Numbered from the stretch's first letter, positions 1 through 5,868 are shown. The stretch: 5,868 nt of DNA from DSAR01 sp034437315 (GCA_034437315.1 DAOTUC010000248.1:1-5868); one strand, 5' to 3'. Numbers and translations are program-made. The notes: generated by a model from the letters alone, not told the origin.

Positions 1-62
1 CGCTTCAAAAACTCGTATGCTTGATTCTCGTTTGTTATGGGTTCTAGCGAAAATGATTTCAT
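1..62 (-). CDS. Divergent gene, 5' end only (unidentified protein)
   Basis: The minus strand has an ATG at 62-60 followed by an open frame to the window edge: 20 complete codons reading MKSFSLEPITNENQAYEFLK. Three signals support a real gene: a near-perfect Shine-Dalgarno AGGAGGTG six bases upstream, an extended -10 box just before that, and a start that diverges from the kinase operon. The visible peptide is mildly charged with no signal sequence or membrane segment. I do not recognise the family. The 'ENQAYEFLK' stretch faintly recalls the start of zinc-ribbon transposases of the IS1595 type, but 20 residues cannot support that. Codons are AT-rich (AAA, TCA, TTT, ATA), unlike the GC-rich kinase, so the gene may have a different history. 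Confidence 0.72.
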   Translation of the reverse strand, partial: MKSFSLEPITNENQAYEFLK

Positions 63-68
63 ATAGTG

Positions 69-76
69 CACCTCCT
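69..76 (-). promoter_or_regulatory. Strong Shine-Dalgarno site of the divergent gene
   Basis: Read on the minus strand this is AGGAGGTG, an almost full match to the anti-Shine-Dalgarno sequence, with six bases (68-63) before the ATG at 62. It fixes the start of the leftward gene. Confidence 0.8.
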
Positions 77-82
77 GTTTTT

Positions 83-91
83 ATTATACCA
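83..91 (-). promoter_or_regulatory. Extended -10 promoter of the divergent gene
   Basis: On the minus strand positions 91-83 read TGGTATAAT, a perfect TATAAT hexamer preceded by the TGn extension. The hexamer at the expected -35 distance (TAAGTG with a 17-base spacer) is a poor match to TTGACA, as is common when an extended -10 is present. Transcription would start around 76-78, at the Shine-Dalgarno site, giving a very short leader. No biochemical start site is known; this is motif evidence only. Confidence 0.65.
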
Positions 92-94
92 TAC

Positions 95-108
95 GTGAGG
101 TATTTCAC
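95..108. promoter_or_regulatory. Possible CRP/FNR-like operator dyad
   Basis: The sequence GTGA-N6-TCAC is an inverted repeat with the spacing of CRP/FNR-family half-sites (TGTGA-N6-TCACA), though the outermost base of each arm does not match. It lies immediately upstream of the leftward -10 box, in the -35/spacer zone, so a bound protein would most likely block or help the leftward promoter. It is about 70 bases upstream of the rightward -35. Four-base arms occur by chance often, so this is only a candidate. Confidence 0.22.
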
Positions 109-178
109 TTAAAAACCAACAAGAGCCTTTCAAAAATCACTTCCTGGTTTATAACAGTCTAAGGAACCGTCCAAAACC

Positions 179-207
179 TTGCCTAAAGCGCCAAAGTCCC
201 TTACAAT
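179..207 (+). promoter_or_regulatory. Sigma70-type promoter of the kinase operon
   Basis: TTGCCT (179-184, 4 of 6 matches to TTGACA) and TACAAT (202-207, 5 of 6 to TATAAT) are separated by exactly 17 bases. This is the best rightward promoter in the intergenic region. Transcription would begin near 214, giving a leader of about 60 nt before the ATG at 273. I saw no convincing hairpin or riboswitch in that leader. Confidence 0.6.
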
Positions 208-256
208 AGTTTTTGATACGTACAGAATCCATCTGGCCCTCTATTAACCAATGATG

Positions 257-263
257 AAAGGGA
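257..263 (+). promoter_or_regulatory. Ribosome binding site deciding the kinase start
   Basis: AAAGGGA lies 9 bases before the ATG at 273 and only 3 bases before the in-frame GTG at 267. The spacing favours the ATG. An in-frame TGA at 255-257 rules out any start further upstream, and the ATG at 265 is out of frame. Confidence 0.6.
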
Positions 264-272
264 CATGTGGCG

Positions 273-3200
273 ATGTCTCCAGATTATGAGACTTTTCTTT
301 CCGAGGAACGTCCGGGCGTCCTGTGCTTCGGTGGCGCGCGGATGGCCCTGCTCGACGTCGAGGCCGGCTTCTGGGGCTTGCGGCGCCAGATGGAGGCCCT
401 GGTCGGCCGGCAGCTGACCGACACAGTCTTGCAGCAAGCTGGGGTCAACGGCGGGGCCTCCTTCGCCCGCTCCTTCGTCAAGCAATCCCCCGACGCTGAC
501 GGCGCCCAGGCGCTGCGCGATTGCGTGACCGCGTACCAGGCGGCCGGGTTTGGCCGATTCGAGGTAGAGATCCTGGAATGGCCCATCGGCCGGGTGATCG
601 TTCACGGAAAAGACACCTTCGAAGCCTGGATGAAGCGGGAACACGATCGGCTGCCCGAGTCGCCTGTTTGCGCCTATACGGCTGGCGTGCTGGTGGGCTT
701 CGTCAACGCGCTGACCGGGCGACACGACATCGTCTGCATCCAGCACACGTGCCAGGCCCGGGGGGATGACGCGTGCCAGTTTGAATTGCTGCCTGTCGAG
801 GACGCTGCCGGAGCCCAACCTGAGGCCCAAGTCGTGGCCCTCAAGCCCGACCCGGGACTGGGCCTGCAGATCAACCTGCTGGAGATACTCTTTGATCGGA
901 TGCCGATGGGCATCGCCATCTTCGACCGGGACTACATCCTCCAGCGCTGCAACCCGACCTGGGCCGGCTTCGTCGAGCACTACGGTCCCCCCTCGGCCAG
1001 GCCGGCGCTGCCCGGCGTCCCCTACAGCGAACTGGCGCCGGGCGCCGAAGCGACCGCTTACCCGCTGTTCAAACGCGTCCTGCAGGGCGAGACGATCCGC
1101 CAGAATGCCGTTCGACTGGACACCGCCGGGGGAGACACCTCCTACTGGGATGTGGTTCTGGCGCCGCTGGTCGAGACGACAGAAGGGACCGGGAACGAGC
1201 GCGTGACGGGCATCCTGAACGTCACCATCGACGTGACCGAGCGCATCGAGGCCCAGCAGGCGCTGGCCCAACATCGGGACCGGCTAGAGGACCTGGTCAA
1301 GCGCCGGACGGCGGCATTGACCCAGGCCAACGAGCAGATCCTGGCCGAGCGTAACTTCGTCGCCGCTGTCATGGATACCGCCGGGGCGCTGGTGCTCGTG
1401 CTGGATCGCGAGGGGCGCATTGTGCGCTTCAACCGGGCCTGTGAGCGCACGACCGGCTACACGTTCGCAGAGGTACGGGGGAAGCGTCCCTGGGACTTGT
1501 TCCTCACTCCCCCAGATATTGGGCCGGTCAGGGCCATTTTCGAAAATCTCAAGGCGGGCCAATTCCCCAGCACGTACGAGAACGACTGGCTGACCAAATC
1601 GGGTGAACGCCGCCGGATCGCCTGGTCTAACACCGCCATCACCACCGACGGCGGTGACGTCCAATACGTAGTCGCCACCGGCATCGACGTCACCGAGCGC
1701 CAGCAGGTCGAGCAGCAGTTGCGCCAGGCCCGCGACCAACTGGAGCAGCGGGTGGCGGAACGCACGGCCGAGATCCGGTGGCACGCGGCCTTCGAGAACC
1801 TGATCACCAACGTCGCGACCAACTTCATCAATCTGCCCCCCGGAGAGGTTGACGAGGGGATCGACCAGGCCCTACACGACGCCGGGCAGTTCCTCGACGT
1901 CGATCGCAGCTACGTGTTCCTCTACGCCAGCGACCGGCGGACGATGAGTAACACCCACGAATGGTGCGCCGAGGGGATCGCGCCCCAGATCCACCGCATG
2001 GGCGACATGCCGACCGAGGCCCTGGGCTGGTCCAACCAGATTCTGTTGGACGGCGAAGTGCTCCACATTCCCCGTGTTGCGGACTTGCCGCCAGAAGCGG
2101 CGGCCGAGCGGGAGGAGTTCCAGGGCCAGGGCGCCCAATCGCTCATCGCCGCGCCGATGGTCTATCAAGGGGAGACCATCGGCTTCGTCGGTTTCGACGC
2201 CGTCAGGGCAGAGCACCACTGGTCGCCCGAGACCGTCCGGCTGCTCAAAATGTTGGGCACGATTTTCGTAAACGCGCTGGCGCACAAGCGCGCCCAGGCG
2301 ATCCAGACCGGCCAGCGGCAGTTCCTGGAGATCCTGGCCACCGGGGGCAATTTCGAGGACACGCTCCACACTCTGCTGCAGATGATCGAGGAGCAGTGGC
2401 CCGGCATGCAGGGGCTGGTGTTGCTCCTGGACGATGAGGGGCGCTTGCACAGGGGGGCCTCGGTCAGCCTGCCGGAGGCGTACGTCCGGTCGATTGAGGG
2501 CTTGAAGATCGGTCCCCAGGTCGGCTCCTGTGGGACGGCGTGCTATCTGGGCCAGCGGGTGATCGTGGAGGACATCGCCGAGGACCCACGCTGGGACGGC
2601 CTGCGCGACCTGGCGCTGGCCCACGGGTTGCGCGCCTGCTGGTCCGAGCCGGTATTCTCGTCCGAGGGGGACGTCATCGGGACGTTTGCCATGTACTACC
2701 GGCACCCGCGCGCGCCGGTCGCGGCCGAGCTGCGCACCATTGAGATCGGTGCCCACTTGGTCGGGATCGCCATTGAGCGTGAACGGGCGGACGAGGCGCT
2801 GCACGAGAGCCAGCGCATGCTAACGACCCTGATCGGCAATCTACCCGGCATGGCCTATCGTTGCCGCAACGACCCCGATTGGACCATATCGTTCGTCAGC
2901 GAGGGCAGCCTGGCTCTCACCGGTTATCCCCCGGACGCGTTGGTCGAGAATCACGACGTCGCCTACGGGCAGCTCATTCACCCAGAAGACCAAGAGATGG
3001 TCCGGGAGGCCGTGCAATCGGCGTTGGATAAACGCCAGCACTTCGAGATCACCTACCGCCTCGTCACCCCCGATGGAGAAAAATGGGTCTGGGAGCGAGG
3101 CCAGGGGGTCTACGCTCCAGAGGGCCACCTGCGAGGGCTGGAGGGATTCGTCACCGACATCACCGAGCGGGTGACGGCCCGCCGTCACCTGGAACAACGG

Positions 3201-4925
3201 GTGGCGGAGCGCACGCGCGAGCTCGCCACACTCCTGGAAAGCTCGCACAACGTGGCATCCACGCTGGCGTTGGAACCGCTGCTGGGCCTGATCCTGGATC
3301 AGCTGGGAGGCGTGGTCGCTTACGACGCCGCCTCCACGATGATCCTGGATGGGGAGATGCTGGACGTGCTGGCCTACCGGGGGCCGATCTCCCAGGCGGA
3401 GGCGCTGCGATTGCGCTTCCCCACCGAGCAGGCGGGGGCCAACCGGGCGGTGATTCGCCGCCGGGAGCCGGTGATCGTCGAAGACATTCGCAGCGACGAG
3501 CCCCTGGCCCGCGCCCTGCGGGAGACCGCTGGCAAGGCGCTGGACACGACCTACCATTACCTTCGCTGCTGGATGGGCGTGCCCCTGATCGTCAAGGGAA
3601 ACGTGGTGGGCATGCTGACCCTCGACCACGGCGAAGCGGGCTATTACACGGCCCACCACGCCGAGCTAGCGATGGCCTTCGCCAACCAGGTCGCGGTGGC
3701 CATCGAGAACGCCCGGCTCTACCAGGCCGAGCAGGATCGCCTCGAGGAGAGCGAGCGCCGCCGCCGGGTGGCCGAGGGGTTACGCGACATCCTGGGCGTC
3801 CTCAATTCCAACTGCCCCCTGGCGGAGGTCCTGGAGGCCATCGTCGCCCAGGCGCTCCATCTCCTGCACGCCGATGGCGGCGCGATTTACCGATTGAACG
3901 TCGGCGAAGAGGCAGACACGATCAGCGTCGTGACTGCCCAGGGGATGCCCCGAGGATTTGCTGCTGTGGGCGCCTTCCCCATCGCGCCCACGGCGGCGAA
4001 CCAGGCCATCATGCAGCGACGCCCCTTCGCTGTCCCAGATTTTTCGACTATGCCGGCGGCCTCCGATCTCGACGCGCTGCCACCGGTGCTACAGAAACTG
4101 TCGGGAACCGTGAGGGAACACTTTCGCGCTTCGTTGACCGTGCCCGTGGAGATCGAGGATGCATTGTACGGCGCCATCACGCTGTACTACGGCCATCCGC
4201 GCCGGTTTTCCGACGAGGAGATCGAGTTGAGTGAATCCTTCGCCCACCAGGCGGCGCTGGCCATCGCCAACGCCCGCCTGCGCGACCAGGTGGAGGAGGT
4301 CGCCGTCGCCGCGGAGCGCCGACGCCTGGCCCGGGACCTGCACGACGCGGTCACACAGACCCTCTTCTCGGCCAGCCTCATCGCCGACGTACTACCCCGA
4401 ATCTGGGAAAGACAGCCGGAGGAGGGATTGCGCCGCCTGGACGAACTGCGGGAGTTGACCCGCGGGGCGTTGGCCGAGATGCGGACGTTGCTCCTGGAAT
4501 TGCGCCCCTCGGCGCTGGTCGACGCCGAGATGAGCGCGCTGTTGCGCCAACTGGCCGAGTCGATCACCGGACGGGCGCGGGTGCCGGTCGCCGTGGAAAT
4601 TGAGGGCGATTGTGATCTGCCCGACGATGCCAAGGTCACGTTCTACCGCATCGCCCAGGAGTCGTTGAACAACGTCGCCAAGCACGCCGGTGCGACCCGG
4701 GCCATCGTACGCCTGGCATGCCGGCCCAGGCGCATCAAGCTCACGATTAGCGACGATGGCTATGGCTTCGATCCAGAAACGATCCCACCGGAGAGCCTGG
4801 GCGTGGGCATCATGCGCGAGCGAGCGGCGTCCATTGGCGCCACGCTGGCGGTTGAGAGCGAGATCGGACGGGGCACGACTGTGACTGTCGTGTGGAAAAA
4901 GGAGAAATCAGATGGAAGAACGTAA
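273..4925 (+). CDS. Giant soluble V4R/PAS/GAF sensor histidine kinase (HisKA_3 / NarL-DegS class)
   Basis: A cytoplasmic two-component sensor kinase of about 1550 residues (numbered from the ATG at 273; the GTG at 267 would add two). Approximate domains: XylR_N/V4R 12-175, with Cys133, 155, 160 and 168 as possible metal ligands; PAS 199-325; coiled linker 326-360; PAS 361-476; coil 477-503; GAF 506-672; GAF 680-838; PAS 845-966; coil 967-990; GAF 996-1148; GAF 1170-1336; HisKA_3 1346-1412; HATPase_c 1449-1545. The phosphoacceptor is His1357 in RDLHDAVTQ, whose D1358-xxx-Q1362 is the phosphatase motif of NarX/DesK-type kinases. The N box has Asn1466/1467, the first G box is DDGYG (1494-1498) and the second is near 1509-1518. 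Each PAS ends in a D(I/V)TER motif. No signal peptide or membrane segment is visible. The reading frame is unbroken, so the gene looks functional. It overlaps its response regulator by 14 nt. Family assignment is secure; the ligands are unknown. V4R in XylR/DmpR binds aromatic effectors, but that need not apply here. Confidence 0.95.
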   Translation: MSPDYETFLSEERPGVLCFGGARMALLDVEAGFWGLRRQMEALVGRQLTDTVLQQAGVNGGASFARSFVKQSPDADGAQALRDCVTAYQAAGFGRFEVEILEWPIGRVIVHGKDTFEAWMKREHDRLPESPVCAYTAGVLVGFVNALTGRHDIVCIQHTCQARGDDACQFELLPVEDAAGAQPEAQVVALKPDPGLGLQINLLEILFDRMPMGIAIFDRDYILQRCNPTWAGFVEHYGPPSARPALPGVPYSELAPGAEATAYPLFKRVLQGETIRQNAVRLDTAGGDTSYWDVVLAPLVETTEGTGNERVTGILNVTIDVTERIEAQQALAQHRDRLEDLVKRRTAALTQANEQILAERNFVAAVMDTAGALVLVLDREGRIVRFNRACERTTGYTFAEVRGKRPWDLFLTPPDIGPVRAIFENLKAGQFPSTYENDWLTKSGERRRIAWSNTAITTDGGDVQYVVATGIDVTERQQVEQQLRQARDQLEQRVAERTAEIRWHAAFENLITNVATNFINLPPGEVDEGIDQALHDAGQFLDVDRSYVFLYASDRRTMSNTHEWCAEGIAPQIHRMGDMPTEALGWSNQILLDGEVLHIPRVADLPPEAAAEREEFQGQGAQSLIAAPMVYQGETIGFVGFDAVRAEHHWSPETVRLLKMLGTIFVNALAHKRAQAIQTGQRQFLEILATGGNFEDTLHTLLQMIEEQWPGMQGLVLLLDDEGRLHRGASVSLPEAYVRSIEGLKIGPQVGSCGTACYLGQRVIVEDIAEDPRWDGLRDLALAHGLRACWSEPVFSSEGDVIGTFAMYYRHPRAPVAAELRTIEIGAHLVGIAIERERADEALHESQRMLTTLIGNLPGMAYRCRNDPDWTISFVSEGSLALTGYPPDALVENHDVAYGQLIHPEDQEMVREAVQSALDKRQHFEITYRLVTPDGEKWVWERGQGVYAPEGHLRGLEGFVTDITERVTARRHLEQRVAERTRELATLLESSHNVASTLALEPLLGLILDQLGGVVAYDAASTMILDGEMLDVLAYRGPISQAEALRLRFPTEQAGANRAVIRRREPVIVEDIRSDEPLARALRETAGKALDTTYHYLRCWMGVPLIVKGNVVGMLTLDHGEAGYYTAHHAELAMAFANQVAVAIENARLYQAEQDRLEESERRRRVAEGLRDILGVLNSNCPLAEVLEAIVAQALHLLHADGGAIYRLNVGEEADTISVVTAQGMPRGFAAVGAFPIAPTAANQAIMQRRPFAVPDFSTMPAASDLDALPPVLQKLSGTVREHFRASLTVPVEIEDALYGAITLYYGHPRRFSDEEIELSESFAHQAALAIANARLRDQVEEVAVAAERRRLARDLHDAVTQTLFSASLIADVLPRIWERQPEEGLRRLDELRELTRGALAEMRTLLLELRPSALVDAEMSALLRQLAESITGRARVPVAVEIEGDCDLPDDAKVTFYRIAQESLNNVAKHAGATRAIVRLACRPRRIKLTISDDGYGFDPETIPPESLGVGIMRERAASIGATLAVESEIGRGTTVTVVWKKEKSDGRT
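4899..4904 (+). promoter_or_regulatory. Response-regulator ribosome binding site inside the kinase gene
   Basis: AAGGAG lies 7 bases before the ATG at 4912 and encodes part of the kinase's lysine-rich tail (KKEK). Its placement within the upstream coding region suggests translational coupling of the two genes. Confidence 0.85.
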
Positions 4926-5553
4926 GGTGATTCGTATCTTGTTGGTCGACGACCACGCTGTGGTGCGCAGCGGGCTGGGCGCTTTCCTTTTAGCTTTCGA
5001 TGACCTGGAATTGGTGGGCGAGGCCAAGAACGGCGCGGAGGCCGTGGCGTTGTGCAACCGTTTCCAGCCCGACGTGGTCCTGATGGACCTGAAGATGCCG
5101 GGGATGGACGGCGCCACGGCCACCCGCGAGATTCGCGCCCACTGGCCGGAGACCCAGGTCATCGCCCTGACCAGCTTCAAGGAGAAAGAACTGGTGGAGG
5201 ATGCCATGGGGGCGGGCGCCATCGGTTACCTGTTGAAGGACGTCTCGGCCGACGAACTGGCCGACGCGGTTCGGTCCGCCAGCGCTGGCGAGCCGACCCT
5301 GGCCCGGGAGGCGGCCCAGGCGCTGATCCAATCGACCCGGGAACCCACCCGGCCGGGCTTCGACTTGACCGAGCGGGAGAAGGACGTACTGGCGCTGATG
5401 GTCGAGGGGCTGAGTAATCCCGAGATCGCCGAGCGACTGGTCATCAGTCGTTCCACGGTCAAGTTCCACGTCAGCAACGTGCTCTCCAAGCTGGATGCGT
5501 CCAGCCGCACCGAGGCGGTGGCTGTGGCCTTGCAGCACAATCTGGTGGACTGA
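4912..5553 (+). CDS. NarL/LuxR-family response regulator
   Basis: A DNA-binding response regulator of 213 residues, the usual length for the NarL/FixJ family. The receiver domain spans about residues 7-122: acidic pair Asp13/Asp14, phosphoacceptor Asp59 in LMDLKMPGMDG, Thr87 in ALTSF, and Lys109 in YLLKD. The C-terminal LuxR-type helix-turn-helix covers about 152-206, with the signatures LTEREKDVL, GLSNPEIAERL, ISRSTVKFHVSNVLSKL and the RTEAV ending. All receiver key residues are present, so it should be phosphorylatable. It follows the kinase with a 14-nt overlap (the kinase's TAA is at 4923-4925), and HisKA_3 kinases typically pair with NarL-type regulators, so the two are almost certainly partners. 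It most resembles LiaR/DegU-type proteins, but the sequence does not identify a named orthologue. Target promoters are unknown; autoregulation is possible but no clear binding site was found. Confidence 0.97.
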   Translation: MEERKVIRILLVDDHAVVRSGLGAFLLAFDDLELVGEAKNGAEAVALCNRFQPDVVLMDLKMPGMDGATATREIRAHWPETQVIALTSFKEKELVEDAMGAGAIGYLLKDVSADELADAVRSASAGEPTLAREAAQALIQSTREPTRPGFDLTEREKDVLALMVEGLSNPEIAERLVISRSTVKFHVSNVLSKLDASSRTEAVAVALQHNLVD

Positions 5554-5576
5554 TTCCGAAGTAGGCGGGAAATCGG

Positions 5577-5614
5577 AAGCCCCCAGAGGTCCCTGGGACC
5601 TCTGGGGGCTTTGT
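5577..5614 (+). terminator. Perfect 17-bp hairpin terminator of the operon
   Basis: AAGCCCCCAGAGGTCCC (5577-5593) and its exact reverse complement (5595-5611) flank a single T. In RNA the innermost pairs would open to form a 3-base loop. The stem begins 23 bases after the regulator's stop codon and is very GC-rich. The U tract is short (CTTTG), so termination rests mainly on stem strength. The near-perfect symmetry means it could also act against transcription from the right, though the opposite side has an even weaker T run. Confidence 0.75.
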
Positions 5615-5619
5615 GCATC

Positions 5620-5645
5620 GGCCCCTGGTCAGGTGGACAGGGGCC
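5620..5645. other. Second small hairpin after the terminator
   Basis: GGCCCCTG (5620-5627) and CAGGGGCC (5638-5645) form an exact 8-bp stem with a 10-base loop. No T tract follows. It may back up the terminator or protect the 3' end of the mRNA; the function is a guess. Confidence 0.4.
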
Positions 5646-5707
5646 AGACTCTCCGACCGACCAGCCCTCCAACTCTCCACTTGGCCGATGTGCTGACGAG
5701 TTTCGCG

Positions 5708-5716
5708 TGGTACACT
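5708..5716 (+). promoter_or_regulatory. Candidate extended -10 promoter of the downstream gene
   Basis: TGGTACACT carries the TGn extension plus TACACT (4 of 6 matches to TATAAT). No good -35 hexamer sits 16-18 bases upstream; TTGGCC at 5681 is 24 bases away, too far. Transcription would start near 5723, leaving a leader of about 46 nt before the ATG at 5769. The same TGGTA core occurs in the leftward gene's promoter. Confidence 0.45.
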
Positions 5717-5728
5717 ACTGACACAGTA
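5716..5728. promoter_or_regulatory. Small dyad at the predicted transcription start
   Basis: TACTG-ACA-CAGTA is an exact 5-bp inverted repeat around three bases. It overlaps the last base of the -10 box and the expected start point, a typical place for a repressor site. With 5-base arms it may be chance. Confidence 0.2.
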
Positions 5729-5754
5729 TTGATAAGCTCAAACGCAAAAATGAG

Positions 5755-5761
5755 AAGGAGG
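5755..5761 (+). promoter_or_regulatory. Strong Shine-Dalgarno site of the downstream gene
   Basis: AAGGAGG lies 7 bases before the ATG at 5769. It strongly supports that start, although the gene itself is cut off by the window edge. Confidence 0.85.
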
Positions 5762-5768
5762 AAAAGCT

Positions 5769-5868
5769 ATGTCGTTCATCAATACGTATGAGGCCAGGCT
5801 TTTGGCAGAGGAACGCATCAAGAACGGTCTTCGTGCGGCAGAACGGGCTCGATTGATACGAGAGGTTA
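5769..5868 (+). CDS. Downstream gene, 5' end only (small hypothetical protein type)
   Basis: An ATG with an ideal Shine-Dalgarno site opens a frame of 33 complete codons that reaches the window edge without a stop. It begins MSFINTYEARLLAEERIKNG, and the rest is rich in Arg, Ala, Glu and Leu (ending in LIREV), which predicts a charged amphipathic helix with no signal peptide. It resembles the short charged N-termini of small uncharacterised proteins I associate with Chloroflexota, but that is memory-based and weak. A terminator and its own promoter signals separate it from the two-component operon, so it is probably transcribed independently. GC is about 50%, lower than the operon. No function can be assigned. 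Confidence 0.75.
   Translation, partial: MSFINTYEARLLAEERIKNGLRAAERARLIREV

Noticed and set aside
141..166. TTCCT...AGGAA inverted repeat upstream of the kinase promoter as a regulator binding site
   Set aside because: The arms are only 5 bp and 16 bases apart, unlike NarL-family operators, so chance is the better explanation.
201..1274. Long open frame on the minus strand opposite the kinase N-terminus (357 codons)
   Set aside because: Antisense shadow of a GC-rich gene: the opposite strand clearly encodes V4R and PAS domains, and the minus-strand product has no recognisable motif.
1872..2804. Minus-strand open frame of 310 codons opposite the first two GAF domains
   Set aside because: Low-complexity, Gly/Arg/Gln/Leu-rich composition and complete overlap with a well-supported gene mark it as a codon-bias artefact. 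The same applies to 2841-3659.
3546..3612. His-Tyr-Leu-Arg-Cys-Trp-Met-Gly in the third GAF, resembling the chromophore region of phytochrome GAF domains
   Set aside because: The segment fits the ordinary GAF pattern ending in GVPLIVKG, and the Cys is not where bilin-binding Cys-His pairs lie. There is no PHY domain either.
3083..4234. Plus-strand open frame of 383 codons in another frame inside the kinase
   Set aside because: Its product is a run of Gly, Arg, Ala and Pro without domain features, while the kinase frame through the same bases encodes PAS and GAF domains.
5495..5791. Plus-strand frame of 98 codons running across the terminator into the downstream gene
   Set aside because: It overlaps the regulator's 3' end, reads through the hairpin terminator and uses the downstream gene's Shine-Dalgarno site as codons; it has no own ribosome site.
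1..5868. CRISPR arrays, tRNA or rRNA genes, complete insertion sequences, attachment sites
   Set aside because: No regularly spaced repeats, tRNA-like cloverleaf or rRNA segment was seen, and no pair of terminal inverted repeats flanks any gene in the window.

Overview
The window is a GC-rich bacterial segment dominated by a two-component signalling operon, flanked by the starts of two other genes that both run off the window. The organism is probably a member of Chloroflexota (Anaerolineae-like). This is inferred from the style of the proteins: a giant soluble PAS/GAF histidine kinase of the HisKA_3 class paired with a NarL/LiaR-type regulator, high GC, strong AGGAGG-type ribosome binding sites and extended -10 promoters. 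There is no rRNA or other marker to confirm the phylum.

Layout. Positions 1-62 hold the first 20 codons of a minus-strand gene that leaves the window on the left. Positions 63-272 are an AT-rich divergent intergenic region (about 39% GC over 1-240, counted by hand). It carries an extended -10 promoter and a strong Shine-Dalgarno site for the leftward gene, a TTGCCT-17-TACAAT promoter for the rightward operon, and a short CRP/FNR-like dyad between them. Positions 273-4925 encode a soluble sensor histidine kinase of about 1550 residues. Its order is XylR_N/V4R, PAS, PAS, GAF, GAF, PAS, GAF, GAF, HisKA_3, HATPase_c. Positions 4912-5553 encode its LuxR/NarL-type response regulator, which overlaps the kinase by 14 nt. 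Positions 5554-5768 hold a strong perfect hairpin terminator, a second smaller hairpin, a pyrimidine-rich stretch and a candidate promoter. A short gene starting at 5769 then runs off the right edge.

How the parts work together. The kinase has no membrane segment and eight predicted sensory modules, the first a V4R domain of the type that binds small molecules in XylR/DmpR regulators. It therefore probably integrates several cytoplasmic cues, autophosphorylates at His1357 and passes phosphate to Asp59 of the regulator, which binds DNA through a C-terminal LuxR helix-turn-helix. The DxxxQ motif next to the kinase histidine suggests it can also dephosphorylate the regulator. The two genes look co-transcribed and translationally coupled, and the unit ends at the hairpin at 5577-5611. 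The targets cannot be read from this window. The divergent gene and the downstream small gene are only positional candidates.
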